Below are positions 1 through 8,066 of a stretch of 36,140 bases of DNA, in pieces. The DNA comes from JBBRYK01 sp038237665 (GTDB lineage Bacteria > Actinomycetota > Thermoleophilia > Gaiellales > Gaiellaceae): the NCBI GenBank assembly GCA_038237665.1, contig JBBRYK010000023.1, positions 1 to 36,140 of the forward strand, given 5' to 3'. A program made the position numbers and the translations under genes. A model generated the notes under the pieces. The model saw only the letters and a list, made by a program, of their open reading frames with translations, did not search any database and was not told the origin of the DNA. Position 1 is the first letter of the stretch. The number at the start of each line of letters is the position of its first letter.

Positions 1-111
1 CGGGCTACCTACGAGGCGGTGTTCGCGCCGCACGCCGCCGCTCGGCCTATCATCGAACGGTTGGAGGTACTAGCCGGCGTCACGCCGACGGCCACGGAGA
101 GCGCACGATGA
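1..111 (+). CDS. C-terminal end of an unidentified protein (cut by window edge)
   Basis: An open frame runs from base 1 to the TGA at 109-111 and encodes 36 residues, including the segment YEAVFAPH followed by a helical stretch with IIERLEVL. The stop overlaps the ATG of the NeuC-like gene as ATGA, which is the same coupling seen throughout this locus and argues that the frame is real and in the same operon. I do not recognise the family from this tail. From context it could be another step of nonulosonic acid synthesis, for example a dehydratase or aminotransferase that is otherwise missing from the window, but that is inference. Confidence 0.55.
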   Translation, partial: RATYEAVFAPHAAARPIIERLEVLAGVTPTATESAR

Positions 112-1250
112 GGCACGTCGCAATCCTCACCGAAGCCCGCTCCTCCTACGGGTACCTGCGCCCGATCGCGAAGCTGATCGAGGCCGACCCGGAGCTTCGG
201 TACTCGCTGATCGTCACGAACCAGCACCTCCTGCCCGACTTTGGGTATTCCGTCGAGGAGATCGAGCAGGACGGCCTCAACATCACCGACCGGATCTACA
301 TGACGCTCGACGGCTACACACCGGCGACGATGGTCAAGTCGCTGGGCGTCCTGCTGCTTGGGGTGACGGATGCCTTCGTCCGCCTCCGCCCCGACCTCGT
401 GCTCGTACTCGGCGACCGGGGCGACAGCCTGATGGCGGCGATGGCGGCTGCACACATGAACATCCCCGTCGCCCACATCCAGGCGGGCGAGCGGTCGGGC
501 AACATCGACGGCCTCACCCGGCACGCGATCACCCGGTTCGCGCACATCCACTTCGCCTCCGGCCCCGACGCTGCCGAACGCCTTCGCCTGATGGGCGAGG
601 AGGACTGGCGGATTCAGATGATCGGTGCGCCGCAGCTGGACGAGTTCGTGCGCGGCGAGGTCGCGCCGCCGGAGGAGATCGCCGAGCGGTACGGCCTCGA
701 CCTCTCGCAGCCCCTGCTCCTGGTGCTCCAGCATCCCGTCACCGAGGAGTACGGCGAGGGCGTCGAGCAGATGGAGGAGACGCTCGAAGCGGTGTGCGAG
801 CTACGCCACCAGACGATGCTCATCTTCCCGAACACCGACGCGGGCTCGACCGACCTGCGGCTGATGCTGGAGCGCTACCATCGCCCGTTCATGCGCGTCG
901 AGCGGAACGTGCCCCGGCGCGACTACGGCGGCTTGATGCGCGTTGCCAGCGCGCTGGTCGGCAACTCGTCCAGCGGGTTGATCGAAGCACCGACCGTCGG
1001 CCTGCCCGCCGTCAACGTCGGCGAGCGGCAGCGCGACCGGGCCCGGGGGCCGAACGTCATCGACGTTCCCCACGACCGGCAGGCGATCGTGGCGGCAATC
1101 AGACGCGCGCTCTCGCCCGAGTTCCGGGCGGAGATGGGCAACGGCTCGAGCCCATACCTGTCCGACGGCCGCGTCTCCGAGCGGATCGTCGACTTTCTGA
1201 AGACGGTGACCATCGACCAGCGGCTGCTCAGGAAGCAGATCGCGTATTGA
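108..1250 (+). CDS. neuC: NeuC-like UDP-N-acetylglucosamine 2-epimerase (hydrolysing)
   Basis: 380 residues, the usual length for hydrolysing UDP-HexNAc 2-epimerases of the NeuC/LegG group (GT-B fold, cytoplasmic). These release UDP and give the ManNAc-type sugar that NeuB condenses with phosphoenolpyruvate. Visible marks are GDRGD (about residues 104-108), HIQAGERSG with the following RHAITRFAH (about 123-144), typical of NeuC rather than of non-hydrolysing WecB, and the C-terminal GNSSSGLIEAP sugar-nucleotide loop (about 285-295). The ATG overlaps the previous stop (ATGA) and its own TGA overlaps the next ATG (TGATG). neuB and neuA lie 4 kb downstream on the other strand. Whether the substrate is UDP-GlcNAc or a diacetamido-sugar, as in the legionaminic pathway, cannot be told by eye. 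Confidence 0.9.
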   Translation: MRHVAILTEARSSYGYLRPIAKLIEADPELRYSLIVTNQHLLPDFGYSVEEIEQDGLNITDRIYMTLDGYTPATMVKSLGVLLLGVTDAFVRLRPDLVLVLGDRGDSLMAAMAAAHMNIPVAHIQAGERSGNIDGLTRHAITRFAHIHFASGPDAAERLRLMGEEDWRIQMIGAPQLDEFVRGEVAPPEEIAERYGLDLSQPLLLVLQHPVTEEYGEGVEQMEETLEAVCELRHQTMLIFPNTDAGSTDLRLMLERYHRPFMRVERNVPRRDYGGLMRVASALVGNSSSGLIEAPTVGLPAVNVGERQRDRARGPNVIDVPHDRQAIVAAIRRALSPEFRAEMGNGSSPYLSDGRVSERIVDFLKTVTIDQRLLRKQIAY

Positions 1251-1591
1251 TGGCCGACCTCTCCCTCTACGTCGTGGCCGCAACGGACTCGCTCCGCACC
1301 GCCATGGAGAAGATCGAGCAGAACAAGCACCGCGTCGTGGTCGTCGTCGACGACGGCCGCGTGCTCGGCACCGTCTCCGACGGAGACATCCGTCGTGCCT
1401 TCCTCCACGACATGCTCCCGATCGCCCCCGTCAGCGAGATCATGCAGCTCAATCCGAAGGTCACGACCGAGCGCGATCCGGAGAAGCGACGTCATCTGCC
1501 GCACACGGAGCACGTGACGGTGCTGCCGGTGGTCGACGACGAGAACCGCCTGCTCGATGTCGAGCTCGCGTACGAGCCGTTCGACGAATGA
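1250..1591 (+). CDS. Free-standing CBS-pair protein
   Basis: 113 residues. Two CBS repeats can be read: the first ends in VLGTVSDGDIRRAFL (about residues 39-53), the standard end of a CBS motif, and the second runs from about NPKVTTERD to VLPVVDDENRLLDVEL. CBS pairs bind adenosyl nucleotides and act as regulatory modules. This type, with a GDIRRA box, is usually the N-terminal part of sugar-nucleotide transferases in legionaminic acid loci (PtmE-like proteins); here the nucleotidyltransferase part is absent and the gene ends cleanly. The ATG overlaps the neuC stop and the TGA overlaps the next ATG (ATGA), so it is co-translated with both. The role is probably regulatory; the partner is unknown. 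Confidence 0.8.
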   Translation: MADLSLYVVAATDSLRTAMEKIEQNKHRVVVVVDDGRVLGTVSDGDIRRAFLHDMLPIAPVSEIMQLNPKVTTERDPEKRRHLPHTEHVTVLPVVDDENRLLDVELAYEPFDE

Positions 1592-3291
1592 GGCCGGCGC
1601 GGTTACGCCGCGCGGCCCTGCGGCTGCTGCGCGACCCCGAGCACGTCCGCCGCCAGGCGCTCGTCCTGCGCGACCTCGCCCAGCTCCGCCTGACCGCGTC
1701 ACCGGCGCTCCGCCGCGCCCGCCCGCGGCGCTCCGGCGCCGGCACGGCCCTCTTCGTCAGTCTCACCGACAACCTAGCGCAGGTGAAGCAGGAGGCGATT
1801 CTCGCGAAGGCTCTCCAGCTCGACGGCTACCGGCCGCTGATGCTGACGATGCCGGGGTCGCGCTGGGCCGAGCGCTACTTCCGCGCGTTCGGCCTCGAGG
1901 AGTACCTGCATCCGGCCGAGTTCCTCTCGCCCGGGGCAACGGCCGAGGCCGATCGCGAGACCCGGCGGTTCCTCGAGGGACCGGTCACGATCCAGTCGCT
2001 GAAGGAGCTCGAGTTCCGCGGCTCGCGCGTCGGCATCCAGACGCTCTCGAGCCTCTCCCGCCGCTTCTACGCGGGCCGGATCCGACTGGACGACCCGGGG
2101 GTGCGGGGCGCGCTCGAGGAGGTGCTCGTGCACTCGATGCGGAGCGTGATCGCAGCGGAGCGGCTTCACGAGCGCATCCGGCCGGAGCTGGTGCTCTTCA
2201 TCGAGAAGGGCTACGCCGGCTACGGCTCGATCTACGACGTCGCGCTGCGCGAGGGCGCGAACGTCGTCAACTTCCTCGCGGCGGGGATGCACTGGCGGAA
2301 CTCGCTGATCCTCAAGCGCTACACGGAGGAGACGCGGCGGGTGCATCCGACCTCGCTTGCCCCCGACAGCTGGCAGAGGGTCCGCGAGCTGTCCTGGACG
2401 GAGGCCCACGAGCGCGTGCTGAGAAACGAGTTCGAGGTTCGCTACGCCAGTGGCCAGAAGCATCCCGACGCCGGCCTCCAGGAGGGGAAGCGTCTGCTTT
2501 CGCAAGACGAGGTCGGCTCCCGGCTCGGGCTCGATCCCGGCCGAAAGACCGTGGTCGTCTTCTCTCACATCCTCTGGGACGCGAACCTCTTCTTCGGCGA
2601 GGACCTGTTCGAGGACCAGGAAACGTGGCTCGTCGAGACCGTGAAGGCCGCGTGCGAGAACCCCGACGTGAACTGGGTCGTGAAGCTCCACCCTGCGAAC
2701 CTGGCGAAGGGGGCGACGCGCTCGAACGACGAGGAGGCGATCCGCGAGGCGGTGGGGCGCCTCCCACCGCATGTGAAGCTGATGCAGCCGGACACCGACG
2801 TGAACACGTTCTCGCTCTTCTCGTGCATCGACGCCGGAGTCACGATCCGCGGGACGATCGGGCTCGAGCTGCCGTGCTTCGGCGTGCCGGTGCTGACGGC
2901 GGGCACCGGCCGCTATTCGGGGCTCGGGTTCACCGTCGACTCGGCAACGCCGGGCGAGTACCTCGACCGGCTCGCACGGATCGAGGACCTCCCGCGGCTC
3001 GACGAGGACGAGACCGAGCTCGCCAAGAAGCACGCGTACGGGATCTTCCATCTGCGGCCCTTCCCGTTCACGAGCTTCGAGGACTCGTACCTCGACTGGG
3101 AGGCGATCAGGACCCAGCACCCCCTCGCGGTCAACCTCAAGGTGACGCTCGAGACGCCGGAGGAGGTCGAGGGCGCGCACGACCTCCAGGAGTTCGCGGC
3201 GTGGGCGCGCGACCGGTCACAGCTCGACTACCTCCGCGAGCCTGCGGAGGCCCGCCTGCCGCCGCGCGAGCTCGAGGTCGAACGGATCTGA
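1588..3291 (+). CDS. Capsule-biosynthesis glycosyltransferase-like protein, paralogue 1
   Basis: 567 residues, paralogous to the minus-strand gene at 8063-9874. Shared blocks are FSHILWDANLFFGEDLF (about residues 326-342), NWVVKLHPAN (about 361-370) and TIRGTIGLELPCFGVP with TAGTGRYSGLGFTVDS just after it (about 418-450). A conserved HP followed by an E...C.G.P nucleotide-sugar loop is the pattern of GT-B capsule proteins (KpsC/KpsS-like Kdo transferases and relatives). I therefore infer a cytoplasmic transferase, possibly of a CMP-linked acidic sugar because of the neuA/neuB context. The N-terminus is very Arg-rich. The ATG overlaps the CBS-gene stop (ATGA). The exact family could not be verified, so the substrate is open. 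Confidence 0.7.
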   Translation: MRPARLRRAALRLLRDPEHVRRQALVLRDLAQLRLTASPALRRARPRRSGAGTALFVSLTDNLAQVKQEAILAKALQLDGYRPLMLTMPGSRWAERYFRAFGLEEYLHPAEFLSPGATAEADRETRRFLEGPVTIQSLKELEFRGSRVGIQTLSSLSRRFYAGRIRLDDPGVRGALEEVLVHSMRSVIAAERLHERIRPELVLFIEKGYAGYGSIYDVALREGANVVNFLAAGMHWRNSLILKRYTEETRRVHPTSLAPDSWQRVRELSWTEAHERVLRNEFEVRYASGQKHPDAGLQEGKRLLSQDEVGSRLGLDPGRKTVVVFSHILWDANLFFGEDLFEDQETWLVETVKAACENPDVNWVVKLHPANLAKGATRSNDEEAIREAVGRLPPHVKLMQPDTDVNTFSLFSCIDAGVTIRGTIGLELPCFGVPVLTAGTGRYSGLGFTVDSATPGEYLDRLARIEDLPRLDEDETELAKKHAYGIFHLRPFPFTSFEDSYLDWEAIRTQHPLAVNLKVTLETPEEVEGAHDLQEFAAWARDRSQLDYLREPAEARLPPRELEVERI

Positions 3292-4226
3292 GTACGTACG
3301 TCCGCGACTACTTCGACCGCCACGCGCACGAATGGCTCGAAGGCGCCTACGCCGAGGGCGACGTCCCAGCCGCCTATCCGGTCGGCCAGGAACGCCTCAG
3401 GCTCGCGCTGAGCGCGGTCGCGGAGACGGTCCCGCCGGGCGGCAGCCTTTTGGATCTCGGCTGCGGCGGCGGGCAGCTTTGTGCGCTGGCCGCCCGGCTC
3501 GGCTACCGGGTGACGGGGGTCGACGTCGCACCCGGCATGATCGCGGAGGCCGAGGCGCTGCTCGCCGGCCTCCCGGCGGAGGAGGCGGAGCGCGTGTCGT
3601 TTCAGTGTGCGCCCTTCGACGACGCCTCGCTGCCCGAGGGCGCCTTCGACGCTGTCACGGCGATGGGGCTGATTGAATACCTGCCCGACGACGACGCGTT
3701 CTTCGGCCCTGCCCGGAGGCTCCTGCGGACGGGAGGACGAGTCGCCGTCTCGTGCCGCAACCGGCTCTACAACCTGCTCAGCGCGAACGAGTACACGCTG
3801 CACGAGGTCGAGCAAGGCGATGCGCCGGCGCTCGCCCGCGAGCTGGCGGCAAGCCTGCGCGCTCCGGGGCGCGACGAGCTCGTCGCGCTCGGCGGCGAGC
3901 TGGCGGATCGTGCCGAGCGCCTACGGCAGGCGGCGGAGCTCGACGCCAGCGAGCCTCCGCCGAAGCTGCTCGACCACCCCCGCGCGTTCGCGCAGGAGCG
4001 ACGACAGCACACGCCGGCCGAGCTGGAACGTTCTGCGCGTAGCGCGGGGTTCGAGCCGGCTGCGGTACTCGCACTCCACCCTCACCCGCTTCCGCCGGCA
4101 CTCGAGCGCTCTGCCCCACGCGTGTACAACCAGGTCGCCCTCGCCTGGCAGAGGGCGCTCGAGGGCTCGCCCGTCGGGCTGGCGTTCAGCACGGCATTCG
4201 TGGCCGTCTTCGACGCCGCGGCCTGA
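3288..4226 (+). CDS. Class I SAM-dependent methyltransferase
   Basis: About 312 residues. The SAM-binding motif I LLDLGCGGGQ lies at about residues 54-63, followed by VTGVDVAPGMI (motif II acid) and the motif around FDAVTAMGLIEYLP. The start is problematic: homology-like sequence (TYVRDYFDRHAHEW) begins directly at the stop of the previous gene, and no ATG, GTG or TTG lies there. The coordinates use CTG at 3288, which overlaps the TGA as CTGA, exactly like the ATGA/GTGA joints elsewhere. The nearest conventional start is GTG at 3201, which would overlap the upstream gene by about 90 bases. Probably O- or N-methylates a sugar or a biosynthetic intermediate; a second methyltransferase (9876-10814) sits beside the paralogous transferase. 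Confidence 0.8.
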   Translation: MSTYVRDYFDRHAHEWLEGAYAEGDVPAAYPVGQERLRLALSAVAETVPPGGSLLDLGCGGGQLCALAARLGYRVTGVDVAPGMIAEAEALLAGLPAEEAERVSFQCAPFDDASLPEGAFDAVTAMGLIEYLPDDDAFFGPARRLLRTGGRVAVSCRNRLYNLLSANEYTLHEVEQGDAPALARELAASLRAPGRDELVALGGELADRAERLRQAAELDASEPPPKLLDHPRAFAQERRQHTPAELERSARSAGFEPAAVLALHPHPLPPALERSAPRVYNQVALAWQRALEGSPVGLAFSTAFVAVFDAAA

Positions 4227-4234
4227 GCCGCCCG

Positions 4235-5155
4235 GTGCTCACGATCGTCATGTACCACTACATCCGCGACGTCGCGCGCACGCCGTACCCCGGGATCAAG
4301 GCGCGGTCGAAGGCGGAATTCGCCCGGCAACTGGATTTCGTCGAGGGTGCGTACACGCCGGTGACCTGTGCCCAGGTGGGCGAGGCGTACCGCGACGGGA
4401 GGCCGTTGCCCGAGGACGCGGTGCTGCTCACCTTCGACGACGGACTGGTCGATCATCGCGACACCGTCGCGCCGGAGCTCCTGCGTCGAGGGCTGCCCGG
4501 CTGCTTCGCCGTTCCCGCTCGGCCGGTGCTCGAGCGGCGCGTGCTGGATGTCCACAAGGTGCACTTCCTGCTCGCCGTCTCCCGGGACCATGCCGCGCTC
4601 GCAACCAGGATCCTGGAGCTGGCCGCGCCCATTCAGACCGAGGACCTTCGCGCGCGCTACGCCCACCCGAACCGCTTCGACGCGGCCGAGACGGTACTGG
4701 TGAAACGCCTCCTTCAAGATGGCCTGCCGGAAGCGACACGCCGCCGTGTGCTCGAGTCGGTGTTCGCCGAGCTCGTCTCGCCCGACGAAGGAGCGTTTGC
4801 CGACGGGCTCTACCTCTCGCTCGACGACACGCGGGCTCTGGCGGCCGCCGGCTTCGAGATCGCCGGGCACGGCTACGAGCATCGGCGACTGGGTCTGCTC
4901 GACGAGGCGGCCCAGGAGGAGGAGATCGATCGAACCCGATCGTTCCTGGGCCGTGTTCTCGGCAAGCAGCCGGTGGAGTGGACGATGAGCTATCCCTACG
5001 GCGACCGAAACGAAGCGACGCTGCGGCTACTCGAGGCCGCGGGGTGCAAGATCGCCTTCACCGTCGAACCCGCCGTCGCAGGCACCCATGCAGACCCGCT
5101 CGAGCTGCCTCGGCTCGACACGAACGATCTTCCGCCCGAGCGTGGTCGGCCCTAG
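4235..5155 (+). CDS. Polysaccharide deacetylase (NodB homology domain)
   Basis: 306 residues from a GTG eight bases after the methyltransferase stop. NodB motifs are intact: LTFDDGL (about residues 65-71, catalytic and metal Asp), GHGYEHRRL (metal His pair) and MSYPYGDRN. Proteins of this family remove N- or O-acetyl groups from sugars using a divalent metal. There is no signal peptide or membrane helix, so a cytoplasmic substrate such as a lipid-linked or nucleotide-linked intermediate is more likely than a finished polymer. A roughly 100-residue insert separates the first two motifs. The TAG stop shares the four bases CTAG with the stop of neuB coming from the other strand. Confidence 0.87.
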   Translation: MLTIVMYHYIRDVARTPYPGIKARSKAEFARQLDFVEGAYTPVTCAQVGEAYRDGRPLPEDAVLLTFDDGLVDHRDTVAPELLRRGLPGCFAVPARPVLERRVLDVHKVHFLLAVSRDHAALATRILELAAPIQTEDLRARYAHPNRFDAAETVLVKRLLQDGLPEATRRRVLESVFAELVSPDEGAFADGLYLSLDDTRALAAAGFEIAGHGYEHRRLGLLDEAAQEEEIDRTRSFLGRVLGKQPVEWTMSYPYGDRNEATLRLLEAAGCKIAFTVEPAVAGTHADPLELPRLDTNDLPPERGRP

Positions 5156-6168
5156 GCCAGGTCAGTCCACTGGAGCGGCGTGTCGGCCGGGACGTCGCGA
5201 GCCGCGACGCGCCCGACGACGTCGTCAAGGTGCCGCGCCGGAATGCCGCTCCCCGGCCGCTTGACGGCGACGTCGCCGTCTCCGATGACCGCTCCCGCGG
5301 CGAGCGGTCGCACGGTCGCCACCGAGTGGTGCGCCCAGTCCCGGACGACCTGCTCCTCCGGATACACCTCCTTCTCCTCCCCGAGCGAGACCTCGGTGTT
5401 CCGGATCGCGTCGACCATCGTCCGGAACTGGTCCGGCTCCAGGGAGACGTGCCGGTCGGGGCCGCCCGCGGCGCGATCGAGCGTGAAGTGCTTCTCGACC
5501 GCGACCGCGCCGAGCGCCACCGCGGCGATCGTGCTCGTCCATTCGGGCGTGTGGTCTGAATGGCCGACGAGCGTGCCGAAGAGCTCCCGCATGCGAGGGA
5601 TGAAGCGCAGGTGCAGCTGGTCGTAGCGCGGCGGATAGGCCGACGTGCAGTTCATCAGCATGAACTCCGCGCCCTCGTCGCGGAGCGCGGCAACGGTTTC
5701 CCCGATCTCCTCTACCGTCGCCATGCCGGTCGAGACGATCATCGGCTTGCCGCTCCGGGCGATGTGACGCAGCATCGGCAGGTTCGTCATCTCGCCGGAC
5801 CCGGTCTTGTAGCCGTCGACGAGGATCTCCTCCAGCTGGTCGGCGGCGGCCGCCGAGAAGGGCGTGCAGAGGTACTGGATGCCGACCTCGTCGCAATGGG
5901 CGCGGAGCCGCGCCTGCCCGCCGAGCCCGATGTTCCAGCGCTCGAGCACGTCGTCCATGCTGCCGCCCCAGAACTCGATCGAGCCGGGGATCATCTCCTC
6001 CGGCAGGTGCAGCTGAAACTTGACGACGTCGGCGCCGGCTTCCTTCGCGGCCTCGACCATGCGGAGCGCGGTCTCGAGGTTGCCGAGGTGCTCGCACGCG
6101 GCCTCGGCGATGACGACCACCGGCAGGCCCTCGCCGATCGTGACACGGCCGATCTGGAGCGGCTTCAC
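5152..6168 (-). CDS. neuB: Nonulosonic acid synthase (NeuB/LegI family)
   Basis: 338 residues. A TIM-barrel N-terminal domain (VVVIAEAACEHLGN, GADVVKFQ, YLCTPFS, TGSGEMTN, PMIVSTGMA, LMNCTSAYP, VGHSDHT, VEKHFTLDR) is followed by a C-terminal antifreeze-like SAF domain from about residue 275. The family condenses phosphoenolpyruvate with ManNAc or a diacetamido-trideoxy hexose to give a nine-carbon acid sugar. The GTG at 6168 overlaps the neuA stop (GTGA), which fixes the start. The usual NH.G pocket is EHLG here, a small departure from classical NeuB. Which acid (Neu, Leg or Pse) is made cannot be decided by eye; the NeuC-like epimerase argues against pseudaminic acid. Confidence 0.93.
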   Translation of the reverse strand: MKPLQIGRVTIGEGLPVVVIAEAACEHLGNLETALRMVEAAKEAGADVVKFQLHLPEEMIPGSIEFWGGSMDDVLERWNIGLGGQARLRAHCDEVGIQYLCTPFSAAAADQLEEILVDGYKTGSGEMTNLPMLRHIARSGKPMIVSTGMATVEEIGETVAALRDEGAEFMLMNCTSAYPPRYDQLHLRFIPRMRELFGTLVGHSDHTPEWTSTIAAVALGAVAVEKHFTLDRAAGGPDRHVSLEPDQFRTMVDAIRNTEVSLGEEKEVYPEEQVVRDWAHHSVATVRPLAAGAVIGDGDVAVKRPGSGIPARHLDDVVGRVAARDVPADTPLQWTDLA

Positions 6169-6884
6169 GCCGATGCTTCCTCGTCGAGGATGTCCCGCAT
6201 CCGCGCCTCGGCAGGTGCCCAGTCCTCCGGAGCGTCGAGGTCGAAGGCGTAGCGCGGATCGACACGATACGCGACCACGCGCCGGCCCCACACCGTCGGC
6301 GCTTCTCCAGCGAGCAGCTCGCGGCGGCAGGAGAAGATCAGCCCGTCGAACGCGTAGGTCGTCCGCGCCTTCTGGCGAACGTGCGGCATGGCGGCGATCG
6401 AGCCTCCGTCGGAGGCCGAGATCGACCCGTCCTCCGCGAGCAGAAGCTGCTTCTCCGGGACGTAGTGGTGCGGCACCTGCGACACGCTCGCGACCGAGTC
6501 GGCCCCGCTCGAAGCAAGGAGATCGGCGGCCTCGCTGATGTGCCACGGCCGCCGCGCCGGGGAAGTGGGCTCGAGCACGAGCACGAGCTCAGAGCCGTTG
6601 CCGACGGTCTCGACCGCGTGCTTCACGACCGGCGCGGTCGGAACATCGTCCCCCGCCAGGTCCGGCGGGCGCTCGACGACGTCGATCCCCGCTTCGCGCC
6701 CGAGCGCCGCGATCTCTGGATCATCGGTCGAGACCAGAATCCGCCCGAGAGCGCCGCTCGCGAGCGCGGAGTCGATCGTCCAGGCAACGAGCGGCCGGCC
6801 CAGGAACAGGCGCGCGTTCTTCCGGGGAATGCCCTTGGACGCGGCTCGGGCGGGGATGACGGCAAGGGCTCGATGGGTCTTCAC
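6165..6884 (-). CDS. neuA: CMP-nonulosonic acid synthetase, copy 1
   Basis: 239 residues starting at GTG 6884 just before KTHRALAVIPAR. Activates a nonulosonic acid with CTP in the cytoplasm. The nucleotide-binding loop reads IPARAASKGIPRKN (about residues 10-23; most relatives have ARGGSKG or ARAGSK). LVSTDDPEIA, EPTSPARRP and the C-terminal RYAFDLDAPEDW (metal-binding Asp pair) follow the NeuA/LegF pattern. It is the first gene of a two-gene operon with neuB (GTGA overlap) and lies 18 bases from the divergent sulfotransferase. A second family member lies at 10811-11497. Confidence 0.88.
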   Translation of the reverse strand: MKTHRALAVIPARAASKGIPRKNARLFLGRPLVAWTIDSALASGALGRILVSTDDPEIAALGREAGIDVVERPPDLAGDDVPTAPVVKHAVETVGNGSELVLVLEPTSPARRPWHISEAADLLASSGADSVASVSQVPHHYVPEKQLLLAEDGSISASDGGSIAAMPHVRQKARTTYAFDGLIFSCRRELLAGEAPTVWGRRVVAYRVDPRYAFDLDAPEDWAPAEARMRDILDEEASA

Positions 6885-6890
6885 TACGCT
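6885..6890 (+). promoter_or_regulatory. Candidate -10 box of the sulfotransferase gene
   Basis: TACGCT fits TANNNT and is followed after 12 bases by the ATG at 6903, so the transcript would have a leader of only about 6 bases. The whole divergent gap to neuA is 18 bases, so any promoter must lie here or inside neuA. No convincing -35 box is visible. Confidence 0.3.
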
Positions 6891-6902
6891 TGTCCGGGAT
6901 CG

Positions 6903-8066
6903 ATGGAGAGAACGAGGGACAGCCCGATTGTCGCACTCGTCGGAGCGGGCAGGGACGGCTCGACGATGCTCCAGCGCCTGCTGGACGGCGCCGGCGGGCT
7001 GTGGATGTATCCGATCGAGATCAAGTTCGCGAATCGGTTCGACGCCGCCGTCGAGGCGGACGCTCCTCCGCCACGCGCCCCGGCGCTCGACCGCGCGGCC
7101 AGGCGCGCCGGGCTGCGCGCCGGTGTGACGCCGGCAGAGCCGGACGCAACCGCTCTGGGGAGCCGGCTCGAGCCGTGGGCGCAGGGCCAGCTCGTGAACA
7201 TGGACGAGAACTACCTGTCCAAGCTCGAACGGCCGCTCGAGGCATCGGAAGCTCACGGGGCCGTGTACGACCCGAAACGGCGGTACCGGCTCGCCGAGGC
7301 GCTGCGGACGTTCCTGGAGACGGTCCGGCGCCGTTACGGGGCCGCGGGTGACAACGAGTCGATTCTGGCGTGGAAGACGATCGAGGTGGAGCACGAGCGG
7401 CGCTACCAGGCGGCGCTGACCGGCGGCCGCTTCGTCCACATCGTCCGCGACCCCTTGACCCAGTTCTCCTCGACGAAGCGAACTGTCCTCCAGCGGCCGG
7501 GCTTCCTGTTCCACTATCCCGTCGGCGACCTGGTGACGACATTCGTGAAGCGCTATCTCGAGCACGCACGGGCCACCTTCCAAGGGCTCGAGCAGGACCC
7601 GGGCCGGCATCTGCTCGTGCGCTACGAGGACGTGACGGCGGACCCGGCCGCGGAGGTCGCGCGGATCTGCTCGTGGCTCGGGGTCGAGCCGCCGGCCGAG
7701 CCGGATGCGCTGACGATGCTGGGCGGCCGACACGCTTCCGAGCTACCGGTCAACCCCTCGCAGCCGGGCGTCGCGACGCCGAAGACCGTCGTGGCCGACA
7801 CGGCGAGCGCCTTCGGCTACGCGGCCGTCACGACTCCACGCGAGGAGCGGCTCGTCCGCGCCTTTTGCGCCTCGTGGGCGGACCGGCTCGGCTACGCCTA
7901 CGGCGACGGCGCCCTGTCGCTCGCAGAGCGGGCCCGGCTGATCGCCGAGTGGGTTCCGGTCGAGCGGTGGGAGCGGGAGGCCTTGCGCCGCGAAAGCGGA
8001 CTGCGAGCTCTGATCCGCCGCCGGCTCGTCGTCCTCGAGGCCGTCATCGGGCATCCCCCGGCCTAG
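6903..8066 (+). CDS. Sulfotransferase family protein, paralogue 1
   Basis: 387 residues. The PAPS 5'-phosphosulfate loop is GAGRDGSTML (about residues 14-23), followed by LWMYPIEIKF. The 3'-phosphate region is HIVRDPLTQFSSTKR (about 178-192). LLVRYEDVTADP and CSWLGV further on are standard in sulfotransferases. Transfers sulfate from PAPS to a hydroxyl, here presumably of a glycan or glycolipid. The gene stands alone on the plus strand between two minus-strand groups; its TAG shares CTAG with the stop of the opposing gene. It resembles the protein at 14586-15584, sharing the loop and the YPIE segment. No PAPS-forming genes are in the window. Confidence 0.83.
   Translation: MERTRDSPIVALVGAGRDGSTMLQRLLDGAGGLWMYPIEIKFANRFDAAVEADAPPPRAPALDRAARRAGLRAGVTPAEPDATALGSRLEPWAQGQLVNMDENYLSKLERPLEASEAHGAVYDPKRRYRLAEALRTFLETVRRRYGAAGDNESILAWKTIEVEHERRYQAALTGGRFVHIVRDPLTQFSSTKRTVLQRPGFLFHYPVGDLVTTFVKRYLEHARATFQGLEQDPGRHLLVRYEDVTADPAAEVARICSWLGVEPPAEPDALTMLGGRHASELPVNPSQPGVATPKTVVADTASAFGYAAVTTPREERLVRAFCASWADRLGYAYGDGALSLAERARLIAEWVPVERWEREALRRESGLRALIRRRLVVLEAVIGHPPA

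Noticed and set aside
7..734. Minus-strand frame opposite neuC
   Set aside because: Shadow of neuC; hydrophilic low-complexity translation without motifs.
1557..3287. Long open frame running into the methyltransferase from upstream (+ strand)
   Set aside because: It is out of frame with the recognisable protein at 1588-3291, is Arg/Pro/Ala-rich with no motifs, and only its part after about 3288 resembles a protein.
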